Source: Nymphaea colorata
Taxonomy: Eukaryota; Streptophyta; Magnoliopsida; Nymphaeales; Nymphaeaceae
Assembly: GCF_008831285.2 (NCBI RefSeq)
Contig: NC_045143.1
Coordinates: 18,689,655-18,753,654, forward strand
Direction of reading: 5' to 3'
Length of the DNA stretch: 64,000 nt
The stretch's first letter is position 1. Every line of letters starts with the position of its first letter. Under the pieces are notes generated by a model, which saw only the letters and a program-made list of their open reading frames with translations, was not told where the DNA came from and searched no databases. A program made the translations under genes and the position numbers. This document shows positions 34,115 to 44,100 of this stretch, in pieces.

Positions 34115-34873
34115 ATGATGGAAGAAGGTGCGTATCCCAGAAGTTTAGATGTTGATTTAGTGTTTAGCACCTATTCTTACGGAAAACTCGTGGAAGAGAA
34201 GATTTTAGTTCACAGAGAAGATTGGAGTTACGGCCCACAGTTCATCAGTTTCTTGATTGGGCAAAACCCGAGATGCGACATCATCCTACGAGATGTCAGT
34301 GTAATGGGTTATCATTGTGTGATTGAAGTGGACAAGGGGACCTGTAACATTAGGATCACCAATAGGACCTTAGTGGGTCGACTTAGGGTTGCAGGAAGAG
34401 TAGTCAACCTGGGTGAGCTTTTACAAGTTTATCTAGGAGAAGTGATACAAATAGGAGACATGAGTCATAAGTTTGTGTTGGAAGAAATCCCAGCACCCAA
34501 ACCCGTCCAACAAATAGGGAAACCTGGAAATAGTAACCCAGGAAAGTCATCTCCTAACATTGAAGGGATGATACGACAAGCGCTCTCAAAGATGGATGAG
34601 ATATTGGACAACGTGAAACAAGAGAAGCCTCACGTGGAGTTAAGGAGCAACACGTCCAAGGGCATGGTTCCGACCAACATGAAGAGCAAAGAGCTACTCG
34701 GACCAGCTACTCCGCCACCTCGCACGGAGCACATGAGCAAAGACAACGGAAGCAAGAACCAAGGCATCATGAGTGCGGTGTCACAACCACCTCCAAAGAA
34801 AACTGACAACACTAAAGCCTACCGCAAGGCCTACTCAACTAAAGGCCTTACTCAAAAATCCGAGGTCCCTTAG
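34115..34873 (+). CDS. LARD ORF1: FHA-like domain protein
   Basis: This 252-residue frame starts at ATGATG after a 747-base leader. Residues 46-123 read like a forkhead-associated (FHA) beta-sandwich: FLIGQNPRCDIILRDVSV, then H-C-V-I-E, a turn, I-R-I-T-N-R-T, VNLGELLQV and GEVIQIGDMSHKFVLEE. FHA domains bind phosphothreonine peptides. Here the usual Gly-Arg is Gly49-Gln50, and the usual Ser-Arg-x-His is Met64-Gly65-Tyr66-His67, so pThr binding may be lost. After residue 125 the protein is Pro/Lys/Ser-rich and disordered, with one short helix (M-D-E-I-L-D-N-V). It ends at a single TAG, after which the same frame stays open to 35593. It is not a Gag I recognise; the FHA assignment is by motif reading. 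Confidence 0.6.
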   Translation: MMEEGAYPRSLDVDLVFSTYSYGKLVEEKILVHREDWSYGPQFISFLIGQNPRCDIILRDVSVMGYHCVIEVDKGTCNIRITNRTLVGRLRVAGRVVNLGELLQVYLGEVIQIGDMSHKFVLEEIPAPKPVQQIGKPGNSNPGKSSPNIEGMIRQALSKMDEILDNVKQEKPHVELRSNTSKGMVPTNMKSKELLGPATPPPRTEHMSKDNGSKNQGIMSAVSQPPPKKTDNTKAYRKAYSTKGLTQKSEVP

Positions 34874-35593
34874 ACCAATTATCAACCTAAGAAAAGGGAC
34901 GAAGTAAGCAGGAACAAGAGAGATGAAATGCACCAAGCGGTAGAGACAATCAAATGTGAAGTGCCGAACAATAGCCTCAAGGGCAAGGGTGTTCATGATC
35001 AAGCTACAGTTGATGAGCCATCCAACAACTCAAGTGATGGCGAATCATTGAAGACATGGACTACCAATGAGTTATTGGCTGAAATAGAAAGCAAGTGTCA
35101 AGAGTGCGAATCTATTGAAGAGACACTTCCAAGTGAAGATTCTTTAGGATCACATGAAGAAAGAGCTTCAATCTCTACAAACTCAATGCACGCGACTAGT
35201 CCCAACCAAGCATTAGATACGTACAAAGAAGAATCTTTAGTGTGTACAGCTCTAGCTTCACCCAACATGATGGAAGTGGAAGAATCAAGCGAGCTTCAAC
35301 CTCTTGAGATCATACAGCCAGAAGACAAGGTGGAGCTAATCCGTTGTCAAATGCCAGAAGATCTTAACCTTGAAGATCAAAGGAATGATGTAGAAAAGGC
35401 AAGCAGCATGGACTCTAATGATCCCATGGAAATAGAAGGAGATGAAGAGTCCAGCCAGCGAAGCGAGGATCATCCATCATATCCCTCCACAATAGAAGGT
35501 AAGGCAGATCATAAGGAGGGTGGAGCGGATTCAACTGACTGCTCACAGATTGTGGAAGAGTTACAACTACAAGCAACCCAAGAGTTAGCATGA
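34874..35593 (+). CDS. In-frame continuation of ORF1 after TAG (acidic tail)
   Basis: The frame of ORF1 stays open for 239 codons after the TAG at 34871 and ends at TGA 35591-35593. The first ATG in it is 34928 (221 residues). The sequence is rich in Glu, Ser and Asp (for example SSDGESLKTW, EIEGDEESSQRSEDH) with no globular domain I recognise. It could be made as one protein with ORF1 by readthrough, or be the dead tail of a recently interrupted gene. I cannot tell these apart from one copy. Confidence 0.5.
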   Translation, partial: TNYQPKKRDEVSRNKRDEMHQAVETIKCEVPNNSLKGKGVHDQATVDEPSNNSSDGESLKTWTTNELLAEIESKCQECESIEETLPSEDSLGSHEERASISTNSMHATSPNQALDTYKEESLVCTALASPNMMEVEESSELQPLEIIQPEDKVELIRCQMPEDLNLEDQRNDVEKASSMDSNDPMEIEGDEESSQRSEDHPSYPSTIEGKADHKEGGADSTDCSQIVEELQLQATQELA

Positions 35594-36870
35594 CGTGCTC
35601 ACACCAAGACCAAGGTATCGGACCACGGGTGGAGCAACTTGAAGGAATACCCTCTTGTCAGAATCATCCACAGAGCGAGGATACGTGGTTAGCCCCTATT
35701 GAGATGAGTGAAAGTGATCAACATGCTAAGCTTCGTTGCATCCAAAAGTGGCAAGAGGAAGTGCAAGAGGAATTAGCAGGATTCTTCTCTGAGTTTGAAG
35801 ATGATTTCTTGTGCAGTTCTGATGATGATCACACTATTACTTTGGAGCCAAGACCATCATTCAACCAATATAAGGCTCCTCAAGAAGATCCACGAGTGAA
35901 TCGTGAAGGCCCAATGGCTAAGAGCGGGCACATTGAATCGTATGAGAACAAGGAAAGATCTTTGTCCACCCATTCTCTATTACAACAACAGATGATACAT
36001 CCTAAGGAGGGTGGACAACAACAAAATGAAGAGGTGATTCACAGAGATAAGAATGAAAAACTCTACCCAAAAAGATGGAGAGCATTCCAGTACTCAGAGT
36101 CACCAAATTGCAATGAAGAGATGTGGAACCCCTCGAGTTCATTTGAGGATTACAAGTCAGAGCCACCAACATCAATTGACTCCAACAACATGAGCACAAC
36201 TGAGGCGCAATGGGCAGTAAAGAGTAATTGTAAGCAGAAAGACTACATCATCAACCAACAAGTACTACAAGCAGGTGGGCGCCTATGGCAAGCCCACGAC
36301 AGAGGGAAAGCCCTCGCACATCAGGAGGGCACTACTGAGCAGCTACAAGGGCTGCAAAAGAGGGCTATAGGGCAACTCCCAAGGGATTATGGCCCTAAAC
36401 AAGTGCAAAAACCACTACAACATGGTGGTAGAAAGTGGCAACCACACGACCGTGGTAAAGCCATGTCAAGGAATGAGATCCAGAATGATGAAATGTTGCT
36501 TAGGCAACCAATGAAGCGAATTGGACAGCTACCTCGAGACTATGGTCCAGACACATTGGCCATAGCTAAACTCAGAGTTAAAAGGGCCACGTTCAAGGTT
36601 TATTCAAGAGGGCCAAGAAGATGTTTCCTCCATCTTAGGAACTCATTGAAGGTGTTACCCAAAGACTATGGACCAGAGAAGAAACACAAGATGAAAGCTG
36701 ACTGCGTGGGTCAGAGCCACCAAGAAACTAGTTCACAACGAGCTTGGGGACAAGCTCGATTTAAGAAGGGTGGATCTGATACGAGCCTTAGTCTGAGTAG
36801 GCCTAACCAAGGCCAAAGGCACGGCCACAGTGAGAGATTACGGCTTAGTGGAATTAAACTTCGAGCCTAG
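35590..36870 (+). CDS. LARD ORF2: repeat-motif protein of unknown function
   Basis: This 426-residue frame starts at an ATG that overlaps the previous stop as ATGA, in another frame. Residues 44-80 form a charged helix-like segment ending in an acidic patch (FFSEFEDDF, SSDDD). Two copies of GGRxWQxHDRGKA (229-241 and 279-291) alternate with two copies of IGQLPRDYGP (260-269 and 311-320) and a degenerate third (VLPKDYGP, 355-362). The C-terminal part is basic. The frame runs across the purine tract (F-K-K-G-G-S) and about 31 codons into the 3' LTR. I do not recognise the family. The motif repetition and the lack of stops in a young element suggest it is a real product. Confidence 0.5.
   Translation: MTCSHQDQGIGPRVEQLEGIPSCQNHPQSEDTWLAPIEMSESDQHAKLRCIQKWQEEVQEELAGFFSEFEDDFLCSSDDDHTITLEPRPSFNQYKAPQEDPRVNREGPMAKSGHIESYENKERSLSTHSLLQQQMIHPKEGGQQQNEEVIHRDKNEKLYPKRWRAFQYSESPNCNEEMWNPSSSFEDYKSEPPTSIDSNNMSTTEAQWAVKSNCKQKDYIINQQVLQAGGRLWQAHDRGKALAHQEGTTEQLQGLQKRAIGQLPRDYGPKQVQKPLQHGGRKWQPHDRGKAMSRNEIQNDEMLLRQPMKRIGQLPRDYGPDTLAIAKLRVKRATFKVYSRGPRRCFLHLRNSLKVLPKDYGPEKKHKMKADCVGQSHQETSSQRAWGQARFKKGGSDTSLSLSRPNQGQRHGHSERLRLSGIKLRA
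36761..36776 (+). promoter_or_regulatory. Polypurine tract before the 3' LTR
   Basis: TTAAGAAGGGTGGATC lies immediately before the TGATACG start of the 3' LTR and is the expected plus-strand primer site. It is moderately purine-rich and overlaps the reading frame of ORF2. Confidence 0.7.
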
Positions 36871-39829
36871 AGCAAATGCAGTGAGAGGTGCGAGAGGATA
36901 TGCAACGGCTCTAGGACATGAATGAACTAGGTGAAGACCAGCAATTGGGGGAATCCACGAGTTAGGATACTAGATCCATAGGACTTCTCCGGTATAGGCC
37001 ATGGTCCATTCTTGAGTCGTGTCGAAACCCAAGTCTCTAGAGTCGGTCTAGGACGAGTCTAGGGAGGTCTCTTGGCAGAATTGAGCTCAGCTCAATGAGG
37101 TTAAGGGATGTGTCAAGTCCGAAGTTTGGGCGGCAACCCGGACGAGGTCCCCACCTTGAGCTCACAAGACTCAAGGGGCGTCTAGCTAGGACTTAGCCGT
37201 TTTTCACTTCTTGATTTGCTTTATTTGAGTTTGCGCCAATTCGGTTTTGGATTCAAACTTACCAAGGCGGGTTGTGCCTTGGATCCGTTTTGCTTTAGCA
37301 TATTCTGGATTTGGATTTGGGCTGGTTCCATGCAAGGGAACCAGATTTATATACTCATGTATATAAGGTTTTGATTCATGTGTAAACGCATGGAATTTTG
37401 GGAATTTTAGATCATTTGATTTTTGCCTCTCTCTCTCCTCACGTTTCTCCTCTCTTCACGTCAATCCCTCTCTCCCTTGTCTTTCTTCTCCCCTCCACTC
37501 TCCTAAGACCAGCGTGCTGGCCCCTCTTCCCCCTCTTGTCTCCCTCTCCTCTCTTCTTCTTCCATCATCTCTCTCGTCATTCCCTCTTAGTCACATTTAT
37601 CTCTAACATTGAAGAAGAAGGAGCGGCAATTCCTCTAGGCGAGCCACGGCCCTAGGGGGATTTTCAACATTTCGACTTCACCTCGGATCTGCATGCCTTG
37701 GGTGCAATTCCTCTGCCATATCAGAGGAGTTAGAGGCTCTAGACGCACAAAGGAGGCTGCGGTTTCATCTCTAGTAGCGCAGCAACCCATCGTGAATCAA
37801 GAAAGAAAGGTTAGTTCGTTCCCGTTTTGGAATTGTCTAAGTAACGTGTTGGCTTAGTTTAGTTTTGGATCCCTCGAGGGAGGGGTTGGAACTCTTGAGT
37901 CACAGCCAAGATTCCATCATCTTCTTTGCGAGGAAGTCACTTCTAAACCAGGTTTTACAAGTCTTAGAAGGATTCCAAAGGAGACGCGCTTGCCAACGTT
38001 GAAAGAAAGTTCAAATTTGGTCTAGTAAGGGCCAAGCTTCTTCAAAGAGAAACACAGAACTTGCTGGAGTTTTCACTAGAAAATCAGTATTCCATCAACA
38101 CGTTCCACGGTGAAATACCATCAAAGCCAACAAGGAAACATATTTGAAAAATCAGCGCGAGAAAAGAAGAAGAACGCTGGTGGTTTCGCGTGGAACGGCC
38201 TAGGCGATTGCAAGCTCCAAGCCCCGAGAACTTCTGGTTTTCCGGCGACCTCTGCCATAATTCCGGCCACATTTTGGGGATTCTGGTCATCATCACCCAA
38301 GGACCAAAGTGCCCTTACTTGCCACGAAGTGGGATCATCCTTGTCAAGGGTAATTCCGTCCAAAGTTACTCCAAGGGGATATCGCATGAAGAGGAGATTT
38401 TCTAGGCGAGAATTAAGGGGAAACTCCTACATTCTAGCTTCAAAAAGTGGTACGAGCTTCATCCTTACCCATCTAAGTCTCTCCTAGCCCTTCATCCAGA
38501 TCCTTAGGAGAAGATCTGACCCTTGATTTGCACGTGATTTGGAAGAGAATCCCCACATTTGGAATCATCATTCCACAAGGCGCCACCTCGCCACATTTGA
38601 CTACATTGGAGGAGCCGGCGCCACTAGTGCCCACATTTGGAGGGATTTGCTCTTTAGTTTAGGTGATTCAATCATTAACCATCCCTAGATCCCAGCCACA
38701 TCACATCCCACTTACCACCTTTGAATTTTCAGCCTTAGATCTAGAGGATTATCCTAGGTTCAAGTGTAGGAGTCCACCTTTTGATCCCACGTCAAACTCA
38801 CTCACGTGATCCCTAACCCTCCTTAGTTCCTCATTAGCTCTCTCATTTAAACCCAAGCCACTCGTTCAATCATCCTTGAACCTAACCACCAGTTCCTAAT
38901 CATCATCCCACATTCCCTTGTCTTAAGCCACCTCATTCCAGACCTCACACCCTTAGATCATCTTCCCTTACACCGTAGCCGAAGCCGTCCAAGCCCCTAT
39001 CGCTCCTAACCGGCCCTAAGCCAGCCACACTTAGGATCATTACCAAGCTCTACGGCCGAGCTTTCCTCTATTGACTGTAGTTAGGTAATTCCTCAGCTAA
39101 GACCAAGCTGAATCCACCCATCCCCAGCCACGACTACAGCATTTGGTGTGCACCCTTGGGCATTTCATCCACTCGCCCAAGCGAATTGAGGTTGCTATCA
39201 CCAAGCAACCGGATCCCGTGTGCTACCACGGCACTCAGCCAGGTGGGCTGAGCTAGGAGGCTCTCTCTCAGCTATATCTAGAGCCTACTGCCACACCCGG
39301 AGCAGCAGCATTTGTATCAGCTCCGTCAAAACCAGCAGCAGCAACCGAGTTGAAGAGAAGACATCAAAGACTTTACCAGCGATCTTCTCCAACTTGGCGT
39401 CTTACTTGGCGTTGCAGCACCTTCCACCTTGGTGTCCCGATTTTCTCAGCTGCAACCTGACGTCTGGAATTCATCCTCAACAGCACCTACAGCAGATCAT
39501 CAAAGAATTCCAGAAGATTCATCAAATGAACCCCGAGCAAGCCTTGGGGAGGTACTTCATTTAGACTAGTTAGATTTGCTATTTTCCTTGCATAGTTTTG
39601 AATCGCTTCCGCATTTGTCTAGTATTCCTGTAGTTTTTCGGTGGCCTAGAGCCTAAGATCCGGCTACAAGGAGTGTGTTTGGTCTGAGTCTAGCCTTAGT
39701 TTCCTCTTTGAGTTGTGTTGGTTCAATCTTTAGGCGTCTTTAGACCCGTGTGGACCCTCTACGAGGATCTTGGGTGTAGGATCGACTCTAGGACTGGGCT
39801 GTCGCCTATACTGGGGTTAGGTCCTACCA
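36777..39829 (+). repeat. 3' LTR of the LARD-like element
   Basis: This is the exact-length copy of the 5' LTR (offset 6462 bases), TGATACG to CCTACCA, followed by the CCAGG target duplication. It includes the TATATAAGG motif at 37360, so it could drive outward transcription towards the RRM gene 1.3 kb downstream; that is an inference. Confidence 0.95.
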
Positions 39830-39834
39830 CCAGG

Positions 39835-41146
39835 CGACTAAATAAAAGTTTTTGAAAAATTTTAACTGTAGCTAACCCTATTTTTTCAAAAGTTTTACAA
39901 AAGCTGAACTAAAATTTAAAAAAATTTAACAGCTAAAATTTAAATTACCAAAACTTAAGGGTGCCCCGCGCCCTTAGGCATTGCGCGCGTGTGTACTTTT
40001 TTTTTTTTAAATAAAAATCTTAATGAAAAAGGAAGAAGAACGTCTGTTTCATTCTTATTTTCGATGGTTTCATCCAAAACATTAACTACGAGCCAGTAAT
40101 AGTATTACCAAGTAATGGAACAAGCTGGTGAAAGGGCATGTGATACGCGTACTATTACAAAATGATACACACAGTCAATTCAGAAAATTCGAGCTCTAAA
40201 TCAATTCAAATTTGAGTCGAGCTTGACAGAACAAGTCAAATCTCAAGTCAACAATCGAACTCAACTTACTTAACTCCTTGATGTTAAGCATGTTTTGTTT
40301 CTTTTAACTGGTTTAACTCAAACTCAACTTATTTAACTCGTTGATGTTAAGCATGTTTTGTTTCTTTTAACTTGTTTAACTCGATTATAACTTGCTTAAC
40401 TCGGTTAACTCAATTAACTTATTTAGTTGCTACTCGCTTAATTACTCTCATTCTAATTCAATATTCATTGTGTCGTTGGGCCAAACTCTTTTAGTTGCTA
40501 CTCGCTTAACTATTTTCTCATCATAATTCAATATTCATCATGTAGTTGAGCTGAGTTGAGTTTAAACGAGTCGAGTTCTTATAACTGGAAGTCAACTCAA
40601 TTAACATTTCAAGCATACATTTGAATTTAAGCTTGACTTGTTTATAAACAAGTTGAGTTTGAGTTGCGTTTTAACGAGTGAGTTAGAGCTATGCTGGAGC
40701 TGGCTTGACTCTGCAGTCTTAAATATCGAGCATGATATGGCTTAATAGGAGTGCAGATGAGTAAAAACTTTGTTAATCAAACAAATGCTAGCTCATAGGT
40801 GTTGTTCTAGCAAGGGATAGTGGTTGAGGGGCTACCGTTGTGGAGGATTGTGATAGACACAAAGCTGGAAGCCTTTAAGGCTGTCGAGCATTCAAATTCG
40901 GAATTTGGAATAATTGTTTTTCACAAATAGACATAAAAATATATTTTATAATGAGAAGAAAATGGACGGAAAAAAGTAAATAGGCAAGGCAAGTGGGGGG
41001 GGGGGGCACCTCTTTAAAAAAAAAAAAAACGTGTGCGGGGCACGTTGCCAAGACAGGAAGAACGCACGAGAAAAGGCGTTGTTTGGTCAGGCCGGGCAGC
41101 CTCGTGCCGGCCTAAATTCGAAGCAGCTAGGCGTTGGCCAAAGGGA
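39835..41146. other. Intergenic DNA with tandem repeats before the RRM gene
   Basis: AAATTT-rich DNA continues the repeat broken by the LTR element. At 40259-40381, two copies of a ~61-bp unit with TTGATGTTAAGCATGTTTTG lie in tandem. A second pair (TTAGTTGCTACTCGCTTAA, near 40422 and 40490) follows. Both sit in a TTAACTC/GAGTTGAG-rich tract, a relative of the GAGCTCG repeat family. A run of 12 G (40995-41006) and a poly-A run lie just before the gene. The last 100 bases should be its 5' UTR. Confidence 0.5.
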
Positions 41147-44100
41147 ATGGACGATCTGAAGAAGCGCAAGATCGAAGGGGAGGCGGTGGTGGACATGTAT
41201 CCCGTTGGCAGTGCAGACTCCCCCGAGGAGCTGCGGCTCCTCCTTGAACCCCTCAAGAAGGAGCAGCTCGTTGATCTGTTAATCAAGTTGTGAGTGGCAG
41301 CGGCTTCACTTGTTCCCTGCTTCTTCTTTCTTTCTTTCTTTCTTTCTTTCTTCTTCTTTCCTTCCTTTAGTTTCGTGGGGTTTAGTGAAATTAATTGGTT
41401 GGTTTTCTTTGTTTTGATGAATATTGTGCGTTCTTCACTTTGAGGAAGGCGTCTTGTTTGTTGGTTTTTCTTCTTCGCGAAGTGTGTCGTTATGGTTCAT
41501 ACCCGCGTCCTGTTTTCTTTTTGCCTCTCTGTTCATGTGTATTTTGGTTGGTTTCTTAGATAACCCTCCTCATTTTGGTCTGTTGGACTGTCTATCTTTT
41601 TGCTGATTCTTTTTTTCTTGCTTTATAACTATTCATTTGCTCAATTTCATGTCCTTGCCTTTGTTTGTCTTGATGCATTATGGGGTGCTTTGTTGGTATG
41701 CATTTTTTTTTTCTCTTTGCTGATAATGATCAGTTTTTTGGTTCTTTCTTCATACTCCACGACCACGCGCTCTTCTTTTCAGTGGTTGCAGTTTTTTTCC
41801 CCTAATTCTTTTGGGGTCAAAAGGGGTTCAAGTAGAAACGGCGAATTTCTTGAACAAATATCCTGAATGCAAATAAGGTAGATAACCAGTAAAGTATGGA
41901 ACGGGAATGAGCATTATTGTGGACTCCAGCAACAACCAGACGCAAGTTATTGCTGTACAGACTCTGCAGATGAAATGCCTGAAGCCTTTTTTCTCCCTCT
42001 TTTGGACTGAGCTTGAAACACCGTAGAAAAGTAATGTAATAAAAAAATAGTTGGTTAACCGCAACAGTTGCTCTTTATTTATTTATTAGTTTATTTGATT
42101 TGTATTTTTAGCCCATCCTCTGTTTATCAGCTTCCGTGGCCTAACTGGATCCTTCAATAGAGATGACAATATAACAGTCATAGAATGTATAACTGTCATA
42201 GAATGCCCCTGCTTAAAACGCTGAAATTGATGGATTATTATTGCAAAATAACGAGGAAAACACAAAGGTCTTCAGTAGATTTGGTTAGCCATAAGGAACT
42301 CTCGCTTTAGTTATCTAATTTATATTTTACTATAATTGATGAAGATTCCATCTTTTGCTATAAGCATCTACTCGGGGGGAAGTTGAAACACCCATAAGCA
42401 TCTCTCCTTAGAAAACAACAACTTTAGGTCTCTTTGGTTACACGTGTATGAGTTTATTGCTGTAACATGGTAGTATCATTTTACCTTTATATAGTTATTC
42501 ACATGGGGGTATGTTTAAATTTCTGATTTTGCTTTTTATGGAATATTGCATCGAAGTATTGCAGAAGCTTGTAACAAGATGCTCAGTATATTTGTGATTT
42601 TATATTCTGTAATTTTATAGTTTCAAAAAGTTGTTTTTAGTGAAAAATTTGCTGAAGTTCGTAACGTGATTCTGGATATTTGTGTGATTTTATACTCTGA
42701 TATCATAGTCACAAAATAGGTGGCATCTGAAGCCTACAGGTGTATGTGTTCCCTCCCTTGTCTATAAAATTACGGTCACATATAGGTATGTATGTCTGGA
42801 AAGCACATGAAAGTTCCATTACATCAAAAATATGAATTAATGCTGAGTACCTAAGGACATGACAGTGCATTGGTGTGACAAAGTTACAAACAACAGACTG
42901 AAGCTTCGTTGATGGTGATGAGACTATCTGCTGTAACCCTGGGTATGGTCGAAACCAATGAGAAGCCCACCATGTGATGGGGTTCTTTTGTGATGCTGTA
43001 GACCACATAAAGGGAAAAATGAAAATGTCCTATAATGGCCAGAATGAATGTGCACTATATTGGGAGACGATTTACAAGGGGTCGACGATGCAGTTTAATG
43101 ATCCAGTGACAAAACTGGGGAGGGCTGAAATCCTTTAATGCATGAGACTTGTCATTTCAATATGAAACAATGTTGGAAACTTGGAAATAAACTGCAAGCT
43201 GGGTATTATAAGCGAAAAAATGTGAGCATGCCAACTATATATTAGGTTTTCTGTTCTTATAGTCTTCACCCTTCGAAGTGGGTCTTGCGTCCCAGAGAGG
43301 GACAAGGAAAGACACTCCAAAACCCTTTTTTTGTTTGTCTTTATCTGTGACAAAAGAACAGATCTTCCCTTTGTACCCAAAAAGTACTTGATACTCTGCT
43401 ATATATGTCAATTGGGTGGTCCTTTGTTGGGAATGGCTGTTTCATTTGGCAAAGGCTTGCATGTGATTCTCTCTAATATAAAGTTACATGGAAGTCTATT
43501 TTCCTGGTTATGGCACTTGCTGATTTATGGAAAGGTAAATGGAAAAGAACTCAGCTACGGATAGGATTTTTATTCTTAGTTATATTCTATATTTTGCTAT
43601 ATAATACAGCGTATTAAGTGGCAAGTTGTATTTGTGGTCAATCTTTACATTTGGCAAATTCATGCATGTTATTTCTCTACACTGTTAAGTTATGCAGGTA
43701 AAAACTGTTTTATTCGATGTGGCACTTTTGTGTTTTTTGTTATTGAATTTACTGGGATATTCTATCAATAGATAATGAGAGGTAGGAATAATCATTTCTT
43801 GACCTGCGGTCAGGGTATTTGCTTCAGCAGGTTTCTTTTGGTTCTTCTGCTAGAGGCAAGACAGAAACATGCCCTTTTTGATGCTGGAACTTTGTTTGTT
43901 TTGATGCTGGGACTTTGGCTTTGCATTATAACACTTCTCTTTGTCAGTGCTATTTGATATGGTAATTACCAGGAGGGAATTGTTTGTACATTGTCCAACC
44001 TTACCCATCCAATTTCCATGAACGTTGTTTTCTTAAAAATTAAAATCAACAGGTTGAATGCGTTTAACAGTTTTTTTTCCATTTTTTGGTCTTGATTGGT

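Larger units (their letters stand above)
30315..39829 (+). mobile_element. Complete 9515-bp LARD-like LTR retrotransposon with FHA-like ORF
   Basis: Two 3053-bp LTRs begin TGATACGAGCC and end GGTCCTACCA. The 5-bp target duplication CCAGG occupies 30310-30314 and 39830-39834. A tRNA-iMet primer site follows the 5' LTR and a purine tract precedes the 3' LTR. The 3409-bp interior (33368-36776) encodes no Gag, protease, RT, RNase H or integrase that I can recognise, so the element must borrow these in trans. It does encode two long frames of its own, described separately. Size and layout fit the LARD class (long LTRs, short interior). I counted nine LTR differences, so insertion was recent. Confidence 0.93.
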
